NCBI GenBank assembly: GCA_023251135.1 | Contig: JAHEZJ010000026.1 | Location: 1-64,000 of the forward strand | Length of the DNA: 64,000 nucleotides | Source: Flavobacterium sp. | GTDB lineage: Bacteria; Bacteroidota; Bacteroidia; Flavobacteriales; Flavobacteriaceae | Direction: 5' to 3' | Part shown: piece by piece, positions 27,170 through 36,659 of the stretch | Layout: every line of letters begins with the position of its first letter | Numbering within the stretch: position 1 is the first letter of the stretch | Made by a program: the position numbers and the translations under genes | Notes under the pieces: model-generated | Told to the model about the DNA's origin: nothing | The model's input: only the letters and a program-made list of their open reading frames with translations | The model's database searches: none

Positions 27170-28507
27170 TTATTTTTCTTCTTCTAAATTATAAGCATAC
27201 AAATAACCGTCGGCACTTCCGAAATAAACCGTGTTGTTGCTGATGTATGGAGAGGAAACAATAGCTCCCAGTTTATAAAAATCATCCATCACCTTTTTGC
27301 AATTGTCATACAACGAAAGATCTGTGTTACGGCCAGCATAGGAAAAATCTAAAAGATCATTTTTTAATGTGGAAGAGGCCAATTGTTTACGATTTTCGGT
27401 GGGGATGATTTTAGATTTCTTTCCGTTAGAAAGCAGATCCAGACTGAAGAAATTACCCGTAAAATCGCCAAAATACACAGTGTTTCCTGCTATAGCCGGC
27501 GATGCGTAAACATAACCATTGGTTTTGTAACGGTATTTTTCTGCACCGGTTTTGGCATCCAGCGCTAATAAGGCATAAGTATCTGAAGTTCCTACATAAA
27601 CGGTGTTGTCCTGAATAACGGCAGTGCTTAAAAACCAGGAGCTTTCAGCATCGTATTTCCAGATCAGTTTTCCTGTTTCGGCTTCTAAAGCAAAAAAGTA
27701 AGGCTCTCTGGCTCCAAAATAAACTTTCCCGTCGGCAACCGCTACGGCGGACTGGATTCCTTTAAATCCTGGTTTTGTTCCGGTTGCAAAACGCCAGACT
27801 TCCTTGCCGGTTTCGATGTTCAGCGCATACAATACGGCATCCCAGCCACCGATATAAATTCTATTCTGATCGATTACGGGAGTTCCGTGCACAGGCTCAT
27901 TGGTTTTAAACTTCCATTTTAAATCTCCGGTTTTGGCATCCAGCGAATAGACGTTTCCGTCGCTGCTTCCAAATAAAACAACTGCCTTTTTTCCTTTTTC
28001 GTAAACTACGGGAGAGGACAGATAAAAACTCCACAAATCGTCCATATACTGTGTTGCAGGTTTCATGTCAAACCTGCCTTTTTCTCCAAGCCAGTGCTCA
28101 CCACCCGTTTTAAATTTCCAGATTAATTTACCGTTCTGAGTGTTTACGGCATAATAGTTCCCGTCAAAGCTGCCAAAGAAAACAGCGTTTCCGTAAATGC
28201 CGGGAGTACTATGAATGGCCCCGTTGGTTTTAAATTTCCACTTTGTCTTTCCTGATTTTTCTTCAACAGCATAGAGATAACCGTCTTCGCTGCCGATATA
28301 AACGGTGCCGTTTTTTGCAGTGGGAGAGGAGAATATTTTACCATTGGTTTGGTATTTCCATTTCAGATTAGAAGCCGGCTGATAGCCTTGCCCGTCAAAA
28401 ACACGATCTGTAAAAGCATTGTTTATTGTGGTTCTCTCCTGGCTGAACGCCGAAGGATTAAAGATTAAATTCAATAGAATAATGCAGAAGATCAGGTGTT
28501 TTTTCAT
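27170..28507 (-). CDS. Exported PQQ-type beta-propeller repeat protein
   Basis: A 445-residue exported protein with a signal peptide (MKKHLIFCIILLNLIF to SAFSQ). About seven propeller blades carry the repeating pattern W(K/R)(F/Y)xTxGxIxSxP and VYxGSxDGxLYAxxxxTG. Blades of this type occur in BamB and in quinoprotein dehydrogenases; no PQQ-binding or calcium-binding catalytic site is evident and it lacks a lipobox, so it is neither a clear dehydrogenase nor a clear BamB. A segment near 369-410 breaks the repeat before the last blade. Role unknown, possibly a scaffold in the periplasm. Confidence 0.85.
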   Translation of the reverse strand: MKKHLIFCIILLNLIFNPSAFSQERTTINNAFTDRVFDGQGYQPASNLKWKYQTNGKIFSSPTAKNGTVYIGSEDGYLYAVEEKSGKTKWKFKTNGAIHSTPGIYGNAVFFGSFDGNYYAVNTQNGKLIWKFKTGGEHWLGEKGRFDMKPATQYMDDLWSFYLSSPVVYEKGKKAVVLFGSSDGNVYSLDAKTGDLKWKFKTNEPVHGTPVIDQNRIYIGGWDAVLYALNIETGKEVWRFATGTKPGFKGIQSAVAVADGKVYFGAREPYFFALEAETGKLIWKYDAESSWFLSTAVIQDNTVYVGTSDTYALLALDAKTGAEKYRYKTNGYVYASPAIAGNTVYFGDFTGNFFSLDLLSNGKKSKIIPTENRKQLASSTLKNDLLDFSYAGRNTDLSLYDNCKKVMDDFYKLGAIVSSPYISNNTVYFGSADGYLYAYNLEEEK

Positions 28508-28647
28508 GGTAGTTTTTTTCTCATAAATATAATGTAAATTTTAAAGTGCTGCTCTTCAGATTTGTAAAATGCGGCATAGAGTATTTTTTTTTAACTTATT
28601 AATTCTGAATAGTTACATTTGTTTAGAAGTTTATAAATAAAAATAAA

Positions 28648-29382
28648 ATGAAGATAATAGCTGTAATTCCGGCACGATATGCATCAACACGTTTTCCTGC
28701 TAAACTCCTGCAGGATCTGGGAGGGAAGTCGGTGATTTTAAGAACCTATGAAGCAACCGTTGCGACAAAATTGTTTGATGATGTATTTGTGGTAACGGAT
28801 TCCGATTTAATTTTTAATGAAATTGTAAATCAGGGCGGAAAAGCAATTATGAGCATCAAAGAACATGAATCCGGCAGTGATCGAATTGCAGAGGCTGTTG
28901 CGGGTCTTGATGTGGATATTGTTGTAAACGTGCAGGGTGATGAGCCTTTTACCGAAGCAGGGCCGTTAGAGCAGGTTTTGTCAGTATTTAAAAACGATGC
29001 GGACCGCAAGATAGATTTGGCTTCTTTAATGCGTGAGATTACGGATGAAGCTGAAATTAATAATCCGAATAATGTAAAAGTGGTGGTCGACCAATCACAA
29101 TTTGCCTTGTATTTTTCACGATCGGTAATTCCGTATCCAAGAGACAAGGATGTTGGAGTGCGTTATTTCCAGCATATCGGAATTTACGCTTTTAGAAAAC
29201 AGGCCTTACTGGATTTTTACAGCTTGCCAATGAAATCTTTAGAAGCTTCTGAGAAATTAGAGCAATTACGTTATTTAGAGTTCGGAAAACGTATTAAAAT
29301 GGTCGAAACAACACATGTTGGAATTGGGATCGATACAGCAGAAGATCTGGAGAAGGCGAGAGCTATTTTAAGAGATATTTAG
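28648..29382 (+). CDS. kdsB: 3-deoxy-manno-octulosonate cytidylyltransferase
   Basis: Activates Kdo as CMP-Kdo for lipopolysaccharide inner-core synthesis. The 244-residue length is normal. The signature [15 protein letters not shown] opens the protein, VVTDSD and SGSDRIAEA follow, [10 protein letters not shown] carries the metal and CTP-binding residues, and the C-terminus has [17 protein letters not shown] and [15 protein letters not shown]. It is transcribed alone. Confidence 0.97.
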   Translation: MKIIAVIPARYASTRFPAKLLQDLGGKSVILRTYEATVATKLFDDVFVVTDSDLIFNEIVNQGGKAIMSIKEHESGSDRIAEAVAGLDVDIVVNVQGDEPFTEAGPLEQVLSVFKNDADRKIDLASLMREITDEAEINNPNNVKVVVDQSQFALYFSRSVIPYPRDKDVGVRYFQHIGIYAFRKQALLDFYSLPMKSLEASEKLEQLRYLEFGKRIKMVETTHVGIGIDTAEDLEKARAILRDI

Positions 29383-29562
29383 TTTAAGTAGGTTTAACGA
29401 TTAGGGGGATGTGGAATATGAAATGTAGATAAAGGTAGAAAAGCTATTGGCAATATTGTTCTGGCTATGAGAAAAGATTTGCTTAAAAATACTTCATTGA
29501 CAGATAGAGATTTTAGATATACAGATGTTAGGCTGAAAAAATAAATTTCTTGTGAAAACAAG

Positions 29563-29648
29563 TGCCATAGCCCTGATAGAAGCGGTATCCTTTTTATCCG
29601 CTTTTTTGCGGATGAAAAGATATAAGCGGATAGCAGGAAATAGCTCCT
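29563..29648 (+). ncRNA. RNA-like repeated element, copy B
   Basis: Same blocks as copy A at 13894: AGCCCTGAT, CGGTATCCTTTTT, GAAAAGATA, GCGGATAGC and GCTCCT. The central hairpin here is ATCCGC with GCGGAT around a T6 loop, unrelated in sequence to the hairpins of copies A and C. It lies downstream of kdsB on the same strand. Confidence 0.55.
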
Positions 29649-29692
29649 GTAAATTTCAAAAATGAATCGAATCCTATTAAATTAACACAATC

Positions 29693-29797
29693 TTGTCATT
29701 CCGAGGAACGAGGAATCTTCTCAAGTAACTCTACAATCTAAATCCTCCATCTTTGTCGAGCTGCTAGCGGAGATTCCTCGTTCCTCGGAATGGACAA
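29693..29797. repeat. Long inverted repeat (GTCATTCCGAGGAACGAGG family)
   Basis: TTGTCATTCCGAGGAACGAG and onward (29693-29718) pairs with AGATTCCTCGTTCCTCGGAA and onward (29771-29797) with very few mismatches around about 50 bases, in which GGATTT and AAATCC also pair. It is a short non-autonomous element of a kind common between flavobacterial genes. Confidence 0.75.
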
Positions 29798-29811
29798 AAC
29801 GGTTTAAAATT

Positions 29812-29847
29812 AAAAAAGCTCCAAATCGTTAAGATTGGAGCTTTTTT
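29812..29847 (-). terminator. Terminator of the E1 dehydrogenase gene
   Basis: AAAAAAGCTCCAA and TTGGAGCTTTTTT flank a short loop (TCGTTAAGA) just after the minus-strand stop at 29872; T runs on both strands allow bidirectional use. Confidence 0.8.
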
Positions 29848-29871
29848 TATATGGAAAACTTAACTAAATTC

Positions 29872-32283
29872 TTAGTATAAACTAGGATATTTAGACGGGT
29901 TAGCTTCGTGCATCATTGTGTATACTTTCTCAAAGATATCTTCGGCAGAAGGTTTTGAGAAATAATCACCATCAGTTCCGTAAGCAGGTCTGTGTGCTTT
30001 TGCAGCAAGAGTTTGCGGTTTGCTGTCCAGATGATGGTAAGCATCCTGTTCTTCCAGGATTTGTTGTAAAATAAACGCGGAAGCTCCACCCGGAACATCT
30101 TCGTCGATTACTAACAAACGGTTGGTTTTAGCGATACTTTTTACGATGTCTTTATTGATGTCAAACGGAAGAAGAGACTGAATATCGATTACCTCACAAT
30201 CAATTCCTAAATCTAACAATTCAACCGCAGCCTGTTCTACTAATCTTAAAGTTGATCCGTAAGAAACAAGGGTGATATCTGAACCTTCTTTTAAAGTTTC
30301 AACGACACCAATTGGTGTTTTGAATTCTCCAAAGTTTAAAGGTGTTTTTTCTTTTAAACGGTAACCATTCAAACATTCGATTACTAAAGCCGGTTCATCA
30401 CACTCTAAAAGCGCGTTGTAGAATCCTGCAGCCTGAGTCATGTTTCTTGGTACTAAAACGTGAATACCACGAATAGCGTTGATAATCATTCCCATTGGTG
30501 AACCTGAATGCCAGATACCTTCTAAACGGTGTCCGCGGGTTCTGATGATTAACGGTGCTTTTTGTTTTCCTACCGTTCTGTATTGTAATGTCGCCAAATC
30601 ATCACTCATGATTTGGATGGCATATAGTAAATAATCTAAATATTGAATTTCAGCAATCGGGCGTAATCCTCTCAACGCCATTCCGATTCCCTGACCAATA
30701 ATGGTCGCTTCACGGATTCCGATATCGGCAACACGAAGTTCTCCGTATTTTTCCTGCATCCCTTCAAGCCCCTGATTTACGTCGCCAATGTTTCCAACAT
30801 CCTCACCAAAAATTAAAGTTTCAGGATATTTAGTAAACAAAGCATCAAAATTATCACGCAGGATCATTCTTCCGTCCAAATCTGCTTTCGCATTTTCGTC
30901 ATATTCCGGAAGTACTTTTTCAACAGAAGATACATTTAGCTCAGAATCAGAGTACAAGTGGCTGCTGAATCGTGGCTGTGTAATTTCAATATAATTGGTA
31001 ATCCAGTTGGATAATAAAACTTTGCTGTTTGGAACTTCAATAAAACGCAATATCTTTCTTGCTATGGTAAGCATTTCCTTTTTTAAAGGCGATTTGATAG
31101 CGCTTAATTCCGAAATGTATTTTTGTATTCTTTCCTTATGGTTGATGCTTGCTTCAGCAATTTGGCCTAATAAAGCCAAAAGGTTTTTCTGATCTTCGAT
31201 AATTGGATTGATGAAAGAATTCCAGGCCTCTTTTTTAGCTTCCAGAACTTCTTTTTTCAAATCAAAATCAATTTCAGCCAATTCTTCAGGAGATGCAATA
31301 TTGATGGCAATCATCCATAAACGCATCTGACGAATACAGTCAAAATCTTTTTCCCAAGCCAGTCTTTCTGCATTTTTGTAACGCTCGTGTGAACCTGAAG
31401 TTGAATGTCCTTGTGGTTGTGTTAATTCGTTTACGTGAATTAAAACCGGAACATGTTCTTCACGTGCAATAGCACCGGCTCTTTCGTAAGTCGAAACCAG
31501 TTCGGCATAATCCCAGCCTTTCACTCTGAAAATTTCGTAACCTTTAGCGTCTTCATCGCGCTGGTATCCTTTTAAAATCTCAGAGATGTTTTCTTTGGTA
31601 GTCTGATGTCTGGCGTGAACCGAAATTCCGTATTCATCATCCCAAACACTCATTACCATCGGAACCTGCAGTACACCTGCAGCGTTTATCGTTTCAAAAA
31701 ACAAGCCTTCAGAAGTACTTGCGTTTCCTATAGTTCCCCAGGCAACTTCATTTCCGTCTACTGTAAATTTGTCTTTAACAGTAATTCCATCAACATTTCT
31801 GTAGATTTTTGAAGCCTGTGCCAATCCTAATAATCTAGGCATTTGCCCGGCTGTAGGAGATATATCTGCGCTTGAATTTTTTTGTTTTGTTAAATCTTTC
31901 CAGGAACCGTCTTCGTTTAAACTATGTGTTACAAAGTGGCCGCCCATTTGTCTTCCGGCAGACATTGGATCAAAATCTAAATCAGTATGACCGTATAAAC
32001 CTGCGAAAAACTGCTTTGGAGTCAATTCGCCAATGGCCATCATAAAAGTCTGATCGCGGTAATATCCGGAACGAAAATCTCCGTTTTTGAAGGCTTTCGC
32101 CATTGCAAGTTGTGGGACTTCTTTACCGTCTCCAAATATTCCAAATTTAGCTTTCCCTGTCAATACCTCTTTACGTCCTAAAAGACTACATTCGCGGCTG
32201 GTAACCGCAATTTTGTAATCGTTCATTACTTCAGTCTTGAAATCTTCGAAAGTAAGTGTAGTATTATTTTTTTCTTTAATCAT
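29872..32283 (-). CDS. 2-oxoacid dehydrogenase E1, fused alpha and beta subunits (TPP-dependent)
   Basis: An 803-residue fusion of E1 alpha and E1 beta of a branched-chain-type 2-oxoacid dehydrogenase. The alpha half (about 1-400) has LLGRKEVLTGKAKFGIFGDG, GRQMGGHF and the TPP-binding GNASTSEGLFFETINAAG. The beta half (about 450-803) has DNFDALFTKYPETLIFGEDV, ATLQYRTVGK, LVPRNMTQAAGFYNALLE and GASAFILQQILEE. It decarboxylates a 2-oxoacid and passes the acyl group to a lipoyl E2, which is not encoded nearby. Fused E1 of this type is common in Bacteroidetes. The precise oxoacid cannot be read from sequence. Confidence 0.92.
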   Translation of the reverse strand: MIKEKNNTTLTFEDFKTEVMNDYKIAVTSRECSLLGRKEVLTGKAKFGIFGDGKEVPQLAMAKAFKNGDFRSGYYRDQTFMMAIGELTPKQFFAGLYGHTDLDFDPMSAGRQMGGHFVTHSLNEDGSWKDLTKQKNSSADISPTAGQMPRLLGLAQASKIYRNVDGITVKDKFTVDGNEVAWGTIGNASTSEGLFFETINAAGVLQVPMVMSVWDDEYGISVHARHQTTKENISEILKGYQRDEDAKGYEIFRVKGWDYAELVSTYERAGAIAREEHVPVLIHVNELTQPQGHSTSGSHERYKNAERLAWEKDFDCIRQMRLWMIAINIASPEELAEIDFDLKKEVLEAKKEAWNSFINPIIEDQKNLLALLGQIAEASINHKERIQKYISELSAIKSPLKKEMLTIARKILRFIEVPNSKVLLSNWITNYIEITQPRFSSHLYSDSELNVSSVEKVLPEYDENAKADLDGRMILRDNFDALFTKYPETLIFGEDVGNIGDVNQGLEGMQEKYGELRVADIGIREATIIGQGIGMALRGLRPIAEIQYLDYLLYAIQIMSDDLATLQYRTVGKQKAPLIIRTRGHRLEGIWHSGSPMGMIINAIRGIHVLVPRNMTQAAGFYNALLECDEPALVIECLNGYRLKEKTPLNFGEFKTPIGVVETLKEGSDITLVSYGSTLRLVEQAAVELLDLGIDCEVIDIQSLLPFDINKDIVKSIAKTNRLLVIDEDVPGGASAFILQQILEEQDAYHHLDSKPQTLAAKAHRPAYGTDGDYFSKPSAEDIFEKVYTMMHEANPSKYPSLY

Positions 32284-32471
32284 AATCTCAAATGGGTCAT
32301 GTTACGCAGCAAAAATAATTAAAAAGTATCAATAATCATAATTCATTAAAGTAAATATAATTTAATTATCTGTAATTAAATTGCTAAAAGCGGGTGTCTT
32401 TTTTGTGTAATGTTTGGTGTTTTTGCTTTTTTAATGGGAATAATTTATGTTTTTACAACTAATTCATTCGA

Positions 32472-35300
32472 TTAAAGCCATTTTCTAGTAAAAAGATTAA
32501 GTAATGTTTTTGGTGAAAATGTGACCACAAATCGTATTTTTTCACTGTATTTATTTTGAGAAATCTCCCATCCGTTATTCGAATAAACCGGAAAATACAG
32601 CTCAAAATAATCCGGAACCAGATTTAACCGGACACCACTATCATATCTGAATTTTTCAATTTCATGCTTGCTTTTCATTAAACCAACATCCCCATAAACT
32701 TCAATCCAGTTCCAGATCGCGTAGCTTGCGTTTAGGGTTGCCATCCATTGATTGGCAAATCTTGGTTTAATTTTGGACTTAAAACCACCCTCGGCGATTA
32801 CATATTGCTGACTAAAAATCCCGGTGCTTTCTGATCTCCCGAAGAAATTATAATCAAACATATAATCTGACGGACGGTCTAAGCCAAAACTAAAATAATC
32901 GGAATTTGTTCTGTTGTACATAAAGCTTCCGGCGTATAATCTTAAATTTAACTTGCGATTGTTTTCAAAAAGCCTTCTGTATTCAATTTCTGCAGCCAGT
33001 TTTCCAAATTTTCCGGAGAACTGAACATCGGTCATAAAATTAAAATGATTCACTAATTCTGTTTTCGTATTGGCATAACGTGCATTAAAAATCGAATAGT
33101 TTGGAGTAGAATTGTCTGTTATATAGGTGCTGACTTCCCGATTTACGATAACCTGTCTGAACATAATCAGTTGCTTTCGGTTGTCTCTGAAATTTTCCTC
33201 ACGAATTCTGAACTGTACCATCGGATTCAACCTTAAATAAGTTGCATCAGGGGCATAGTGGTAGTAGTTTTGACTGATCGAATAGCGCACATTATACAAA
33301 GTGCTGTTTCGGTAGTATTGATTCCATGAAAAAGAGGAAGAACCGGATAGTGTTCCTGCATTAAGTGAATAAGCCGGATTGATATCAAATGTAAAAGGTT
33401 TATCCAGAATAGTCTTGTTGTGAAAACGCATTCCGGGAGTAAAACCATCATAATAATTATACGCCAGCGTTGGAATGTATAAAATCTGATTGTAATACGG
33501 ATCTTCCAGATCTTTGGCAAAATTAAATTTTATAGGACGATTGGTGATTACCAAGCTTTTTAGTGATCTCCAATTGTTTCTTTGGTTGTATTCCGGGACC
33601 TCATTGTCGTAATTTATAACAATCTTGTCGGCATTTTTTCGGACAAAAGTATAGGTCGAATCGGCTGTTTTGGGTTCGACCCATTCTTTAAAAACAACTT
33701 CATCTCTCTTAATTCCATAGATTGGAATCGGAGCATAGATTCCGGTTCTGTTTTTAATTCGAAAAGCCACTGTATCTTTAGTTCTGGAAACATGGGTGAA
33801 CTTATAGTCAATAATGTCACGCGAGCCAATAATGGTGTTGAAAAACCAGTCGATTTTTTTTGGACTTTTTTGGGTCAATATTTTTTCGAAATCGTATCGA
33901 TTGGTTTGTTCCGATTTGTTTAAATCGTAAAATTCCTGAACACTTTCGGGAACAATATTGTGATTTAAATAATCGTCTAAATAGCTAAGACTTAAACCTG
34001 CGCGATACTTACTTGCAATTTGTTCGTTGAATTTGATTAAGGTGTTTTTTGGATCTCCCAGCGGCTGATCCAGGTTTTTACGGGCCATCAGCATGTAGTA
34101 ATAACTGTATTGCTCGTTGAAAGTCAGATTGGTGATGTTAAAACTTGAAAAAAGTTTCATATCAGAAAGCCTTCCAAGCATTTTTTGATCCAGATGATTT
34201 TCTTCGATGTATTTCATCATCGTATAGATCTGAATTCCGTCATAAATCCAATTGTCTTTTCGTGGATCCAGACGTAAACTGTTTTTTAGATAGTTGTTCA
34301 GATAGGTTTTCAGGAACGTAATTTCAAACACAAATTCATCTGAAAACGGACTAATAAACGAAGGCAACTGATTCAGTCCGTAGAACGGATTTCGATCATA
34401 ATCAACCTGAGAAACTGTGATTTTTTGATGGGGATACTTTCCAATAAAAGAGTTGGCAAAAGTGACTACTTTATTAATGATAATAGCACTCTGAATTTCG
34501 GTCAGCCTTTTGTTTTTAAGGTTTGTCAGTACCTGAAGCGAGCCATTTTCGTAGTTTTTGAAACTGTTTTGTTTTTCGATAAACAAGTTGAAATCAGTAC
34601 GGTTGTCTCCCGAAAGCACATACGTTTTAAAAGAATTGATATTATCTTCTGAAACCTGATCCAAATCAGTGGTTACAAAATACTGCTGAGGTACTTTTAT
34701 TTCAATTTCGTAATCGGTTCCTGCATTGGCGATATCGTCTAAATTGAAATTGTTGTATTTCATAAAACGATGATTTTCAAAGCGGGCCGGGCTTAAAAAC
34801 CAGTCTTTTAAATTCATACCGCCATTTTGGTCGAAACCGTAACGGGTGAATTTATCACTCGGAATTTTGGAAATATAAACTAAATGCAAATCGATTTTTT
34901 CTCCGGGACGCAATTTACGGTTCAGTTTTACTACAATGTAATCCGGATTTTTTGCTGTTCTTTCCCATTCAAGTGCTGCATTGTCTGAATCAGTCAGACT
35001 TAAAACAGTTGTATTGCCGCGTTCTGAAGTTTTTGCCAAATGAAAACCTCTGTAAAATTCATCAGAAAATCGTCGGGCTAAGGGCGTGTTTTTATCCGAA
35101 AAAGCATTGTTCCAATCGTTAAGGACAATCGAAATCAAAGAATCATTTGAAGTGTTGTAATAGGTAATATCCTGTTTTACATTCAGGGTTTTGAGCTCAA
35201 GATTAACGGCGACTTCCATCTTGGAGCGATGTTGCCCGTATTGTTTTATCGAGCTGAATAAAACGAAAGTATAGAATATAATTTTATAAAATGATTTCAA
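32472..35300 (-). CDS. M1-aminopeptidase-like outer-membrane protein with degenerate zinc site
   Basis: A 942-residue exported protein (signal peptide MKSFYKIIFYTFVLFSSIKQYGQ). The first half follows the M1 gluzincin plan: an N-terminal beta domain, a PFYGLNQLPSF segment where GxMEN normally lies, then FEITFLK (about residues 325-331) where HExxHxW is expected, and WIYDG where WLxEG is expected. Both zinc histidines and the downstream glutamate are therefore replaced, so peptidase activity is unlikely. From about residue 610 the sequence is strand-rich with many aromatic residues and ends in TRKWL, like an outer-membrane barrel. A scaffolding or binding role is inferred. Confidence 0.78.
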   Translation of the reverse strand: MKSFYKIIFYTFVLFSSIKQYGQHRSKMEVAVNLELKTLNVKQDITYYNTSNDSLISIVLNDWNNAFSDKNTPLARRFSDEFYRGFHLAKTSERGNTTVLSLTDSDNAALEWERTAKNPDYIVVKLNRKLRPGEKIDLHLVYISKIPSDKFTRYGFDQNGGMNLKDWFLSPARFENHRFMKYNNFNLDDIANAGTDYEIEIKVPQQYFVTTDLDQVSEDNINSFKTYVLSGDNRTDFNLFIEKQNSFKNYENGSLQVLTNLKNKRLTEIQSAIIINKVVTFANSFIGKYPHQKITVSQVDYDRNPFYGLNQLPSFISPFSDEFVFEITFLKTYLNNYLKNSLRLDPRKDNWIYDGIQIYTMMKYIEENHLDQKMLGRLSDMKLFSSFNITNLTFNEQYSYYYMLMARKNLDQPLGDPKNTLIKFNEQIASKYRAGLSLSYLDDYLNHNIVPESVQEFYDLNKSEQTNRYDFEKILTQKSPKKIDWFFNTIIGSRDIIDYKFTHVSRTKDTVAFRIKNRTGIYAPIPIYGIKRDEVVFKEWVEPKTADSTYTFVRKNADKIVINYDNEVPEYNQRNNWRSLKSLVITNRPIKFNFAKDLEDPYYNQILYIPTLAYNYYDGFTPGMRFHNKTILDKPFTFDINPAYSLNAGTLSGSSSFSWNQYYRNSTLYNVRYSISQNYYHYAPDATYLRLNPMVQFRIREENFRDNRKQLIMFRQVIVNREVSTYITDNSTPNYSIFNARYANTKTELVNHFNFMTDVQFSGKFGKLAAEIEYRRLFENNRKLNLRLYAGSFMYNRTNSDYFSFGLDRPSDYMFDYNFFGRSESTGIFSQQYVIAEGGFKSKIKPRFANQWMATLNASYAIWNWIEVYGDVGLMKSKHEIEKFRYDSGVRLNLVPDYFELYFPVYSNNGWEISQNKYSEKIRFVVTFSPKTLLNLFTRKWL

Positions 35301-35375
35301 GGATAGCGTAAATAATTTAAATGGTAAATAAACTCACGAGCAAATAATGATTTTGGTTTTTTGTAAAAATAGCAT

Positions 35376-35405
35376 AAAAAAAGCTGTTTAAAAAACAGCT
35401 TTTTA
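35376..35405 (-). terminator. Terminator downstream of the LOG-family gene
   Basis: AAAAAAGCTGTTT and AAACAGCTTTTT flank AAA, giving a strong hairpin with a T tail on either strand. It lies 115 bases after the stop at 35521 and before the promoter region of the M1-like gene. Confidence 0.8.
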
Positions 35406-35520
35406 CTTTTGTAGTATTTTTTCTAACATATTTTTTGAGGTGATATCAATTTCTCTTGTTTTCCGCCTGTTCAGCTATAAACTTAAATTTGTTATATCAC
35501 TTCTAAAAGGGATAATTCTA

Positions 35521-36249
35521 TTAGAAATTTGGACTCAAATCGTATTTTTTGTAGAATTTATCCAAGACATCAACTACTTCATCTTCAGTATCTACAATCT
35601 TAAACAAGTTTAAGTCTTCAGGGCTTACCGTATGCATTTTTTCTACAAGTACCGTTTTTACCCATTCGATTAATCCTGACCAAAATTCAACTCCAACTAA
35701 TATAATTGGGAATTTTCCAATTTTTTTAGTTTGAATCAAAGTGATGGCTTCAAACATTTCGTCAAGCGTTCCAAAACCTCCCGGCATTACCACAAAACCT
35801 TGTGAATATTTAACGAACATTACTTTTCTCACAAAGAAATAATCGAAATTCAGGTTTTTGTCGTGATCGATATAAGGATTGAAATGCTGCTCAAAAGGCA
35901 ATTCGATGTTTAGTCCAACAGAAGTTCCGCCACCTAAATGTGCTCCTTTGTTTCCAGCCTCCATGATTCCGGGACCACCTCCTGTGATTACTCCGTAACC
36001 TGCTTTACTGATTTTATAAGCAATTTTCTCTGCCAATAAATAATATTTGTCGTCTGGTTTTGTTCTTGCCGATCCAAAAATAGATACACATGGGCCAATA
36101 CGTCCCATACTTTCATAACCGTTTACAAATTCAGCCATGATTTTAAAAATCGCCCAGCTGTCGTTGGTTCTGATTTCATTCCACGTTTTTTGTTTTAAAC
36201 GGTCCTGAATTACTTTATCCTCATCATTATCAAAATCTTCTAATCTCAT
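35521..36249 (-). CDS. LOG-family (TIGR00730) nucleotide phosphoribohydrolase-like protein
   Basis: A 242-residue Rossmann-like protein of the LOG family. It has the two diagnostic motifs: GGGPGIMEAGNKGAHLGGG with SVGLNIELPFEQ after it, and PGGFGTLDEMFE, which together form the nucleotide-binding site. Characterised members release cytokinin bases or cleave AMP to adenine and ribose 5-phosphate. An N-terminal extension of about 50 residues precedes the core, which is usual for the longer bacterial group. Physiological substrate not known. Single gene; RNA-like element copy C lies 79 bases upstream. Confidence 0.9.
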   Translation of the reverse strand: MRLEDFDNDEDKVIQDRLKQKTWNEIRTNDSWAIFKIMAEFVNGYESMGRIGPCVSIFGSARTKPDDKYYLLAEKIAYKISKAGYGVITGGGPGIMEAGNKGAHLGGGTSVGLNIELPFEQHFNPYIDHDKNLNFDYFFVRKVMFVKYSQGFVVMPGGFGTLDEMFEAITLIQTKKIGKFPIILVGVEFWSGLIEWVKTVLVEKMHTVSPEDLNLFKIVDTEDEVVDVLDKFYKKYDLSPNF

Positions 36250-36327
36250 TTTAGGTATTTTAATTATTTATATTTTTATTTCTAGCTGTGTCGTTTTAAA
36301 TGCTTATTCTGAGCATAGTCGAAGGAA

Positions 36328-36409
36328 GGAGCTCCTTCCCGTTGTCCACTATATCTTTTGTGCCGAACCCCGTCACAAAAGGATGCCGTTCCCATCGGGG
36401 CTAGGGCAT
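36328..36409 (-). ncRNA. RNA-like repeated element, copy C
   Basis: Read on the minus strand: GCCCTAGCCCCGAT, CGGCATCCTTTT, hairpin, AAAAGATATAG, GGGAAGGAGCTCCTT. The hairpin here is GTGaCG with CGgCAC around GGGTT, again unlike copies A and B in sequence but still paired apart from one mismatch. It lies upstream of, and on the same strand as, the LOG-family gene. Confidence 0.55.
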
Positions 36410-36659
36410 TAGTTTTCGATTTAATCAATGTTTTTTTGCCTAAAAAAAGCGTTGCCAAAGTTTAAAATTTTGACAAAAAGGCCAGCTAAATTAAGGCTTT
36501 TTTTGCGAATTGGAGCAAAAAAGGGGATTTATTAATTTAAATATTGCATGCGAATAAAGGAGGGTAGCGGGTTGCTGTTCATTATCAATGCATTAAAGGT
36601 GTTTTGCAAAAATGTTTTGTTTTGTGCCAATCGATTCGAATCTGTACTGGCAATATGTG

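Larger units (their letters stand above)
29383..29871. other. Intergenic region with repeats and a possible gene remnant
   Basis: This 489-bp gap contains, in order, a 37-codon stretch (29431-29544, ...AMRKDLLKNTSLTDRDF...) that reads like protein but has stops upstream and may be a gene remnant; RNA-like element copy B (29563-29648); a long inverted repeat (29693-29797); and a terminator (29812-29847). Confidence 0.5.

Noticed and set aside
32472..35300. Active M1 aminopeptidase
   Set aside because: HExxH and the downstream glutamate are replaced (FEITF, WIYDG), so zinc binding is not expected.
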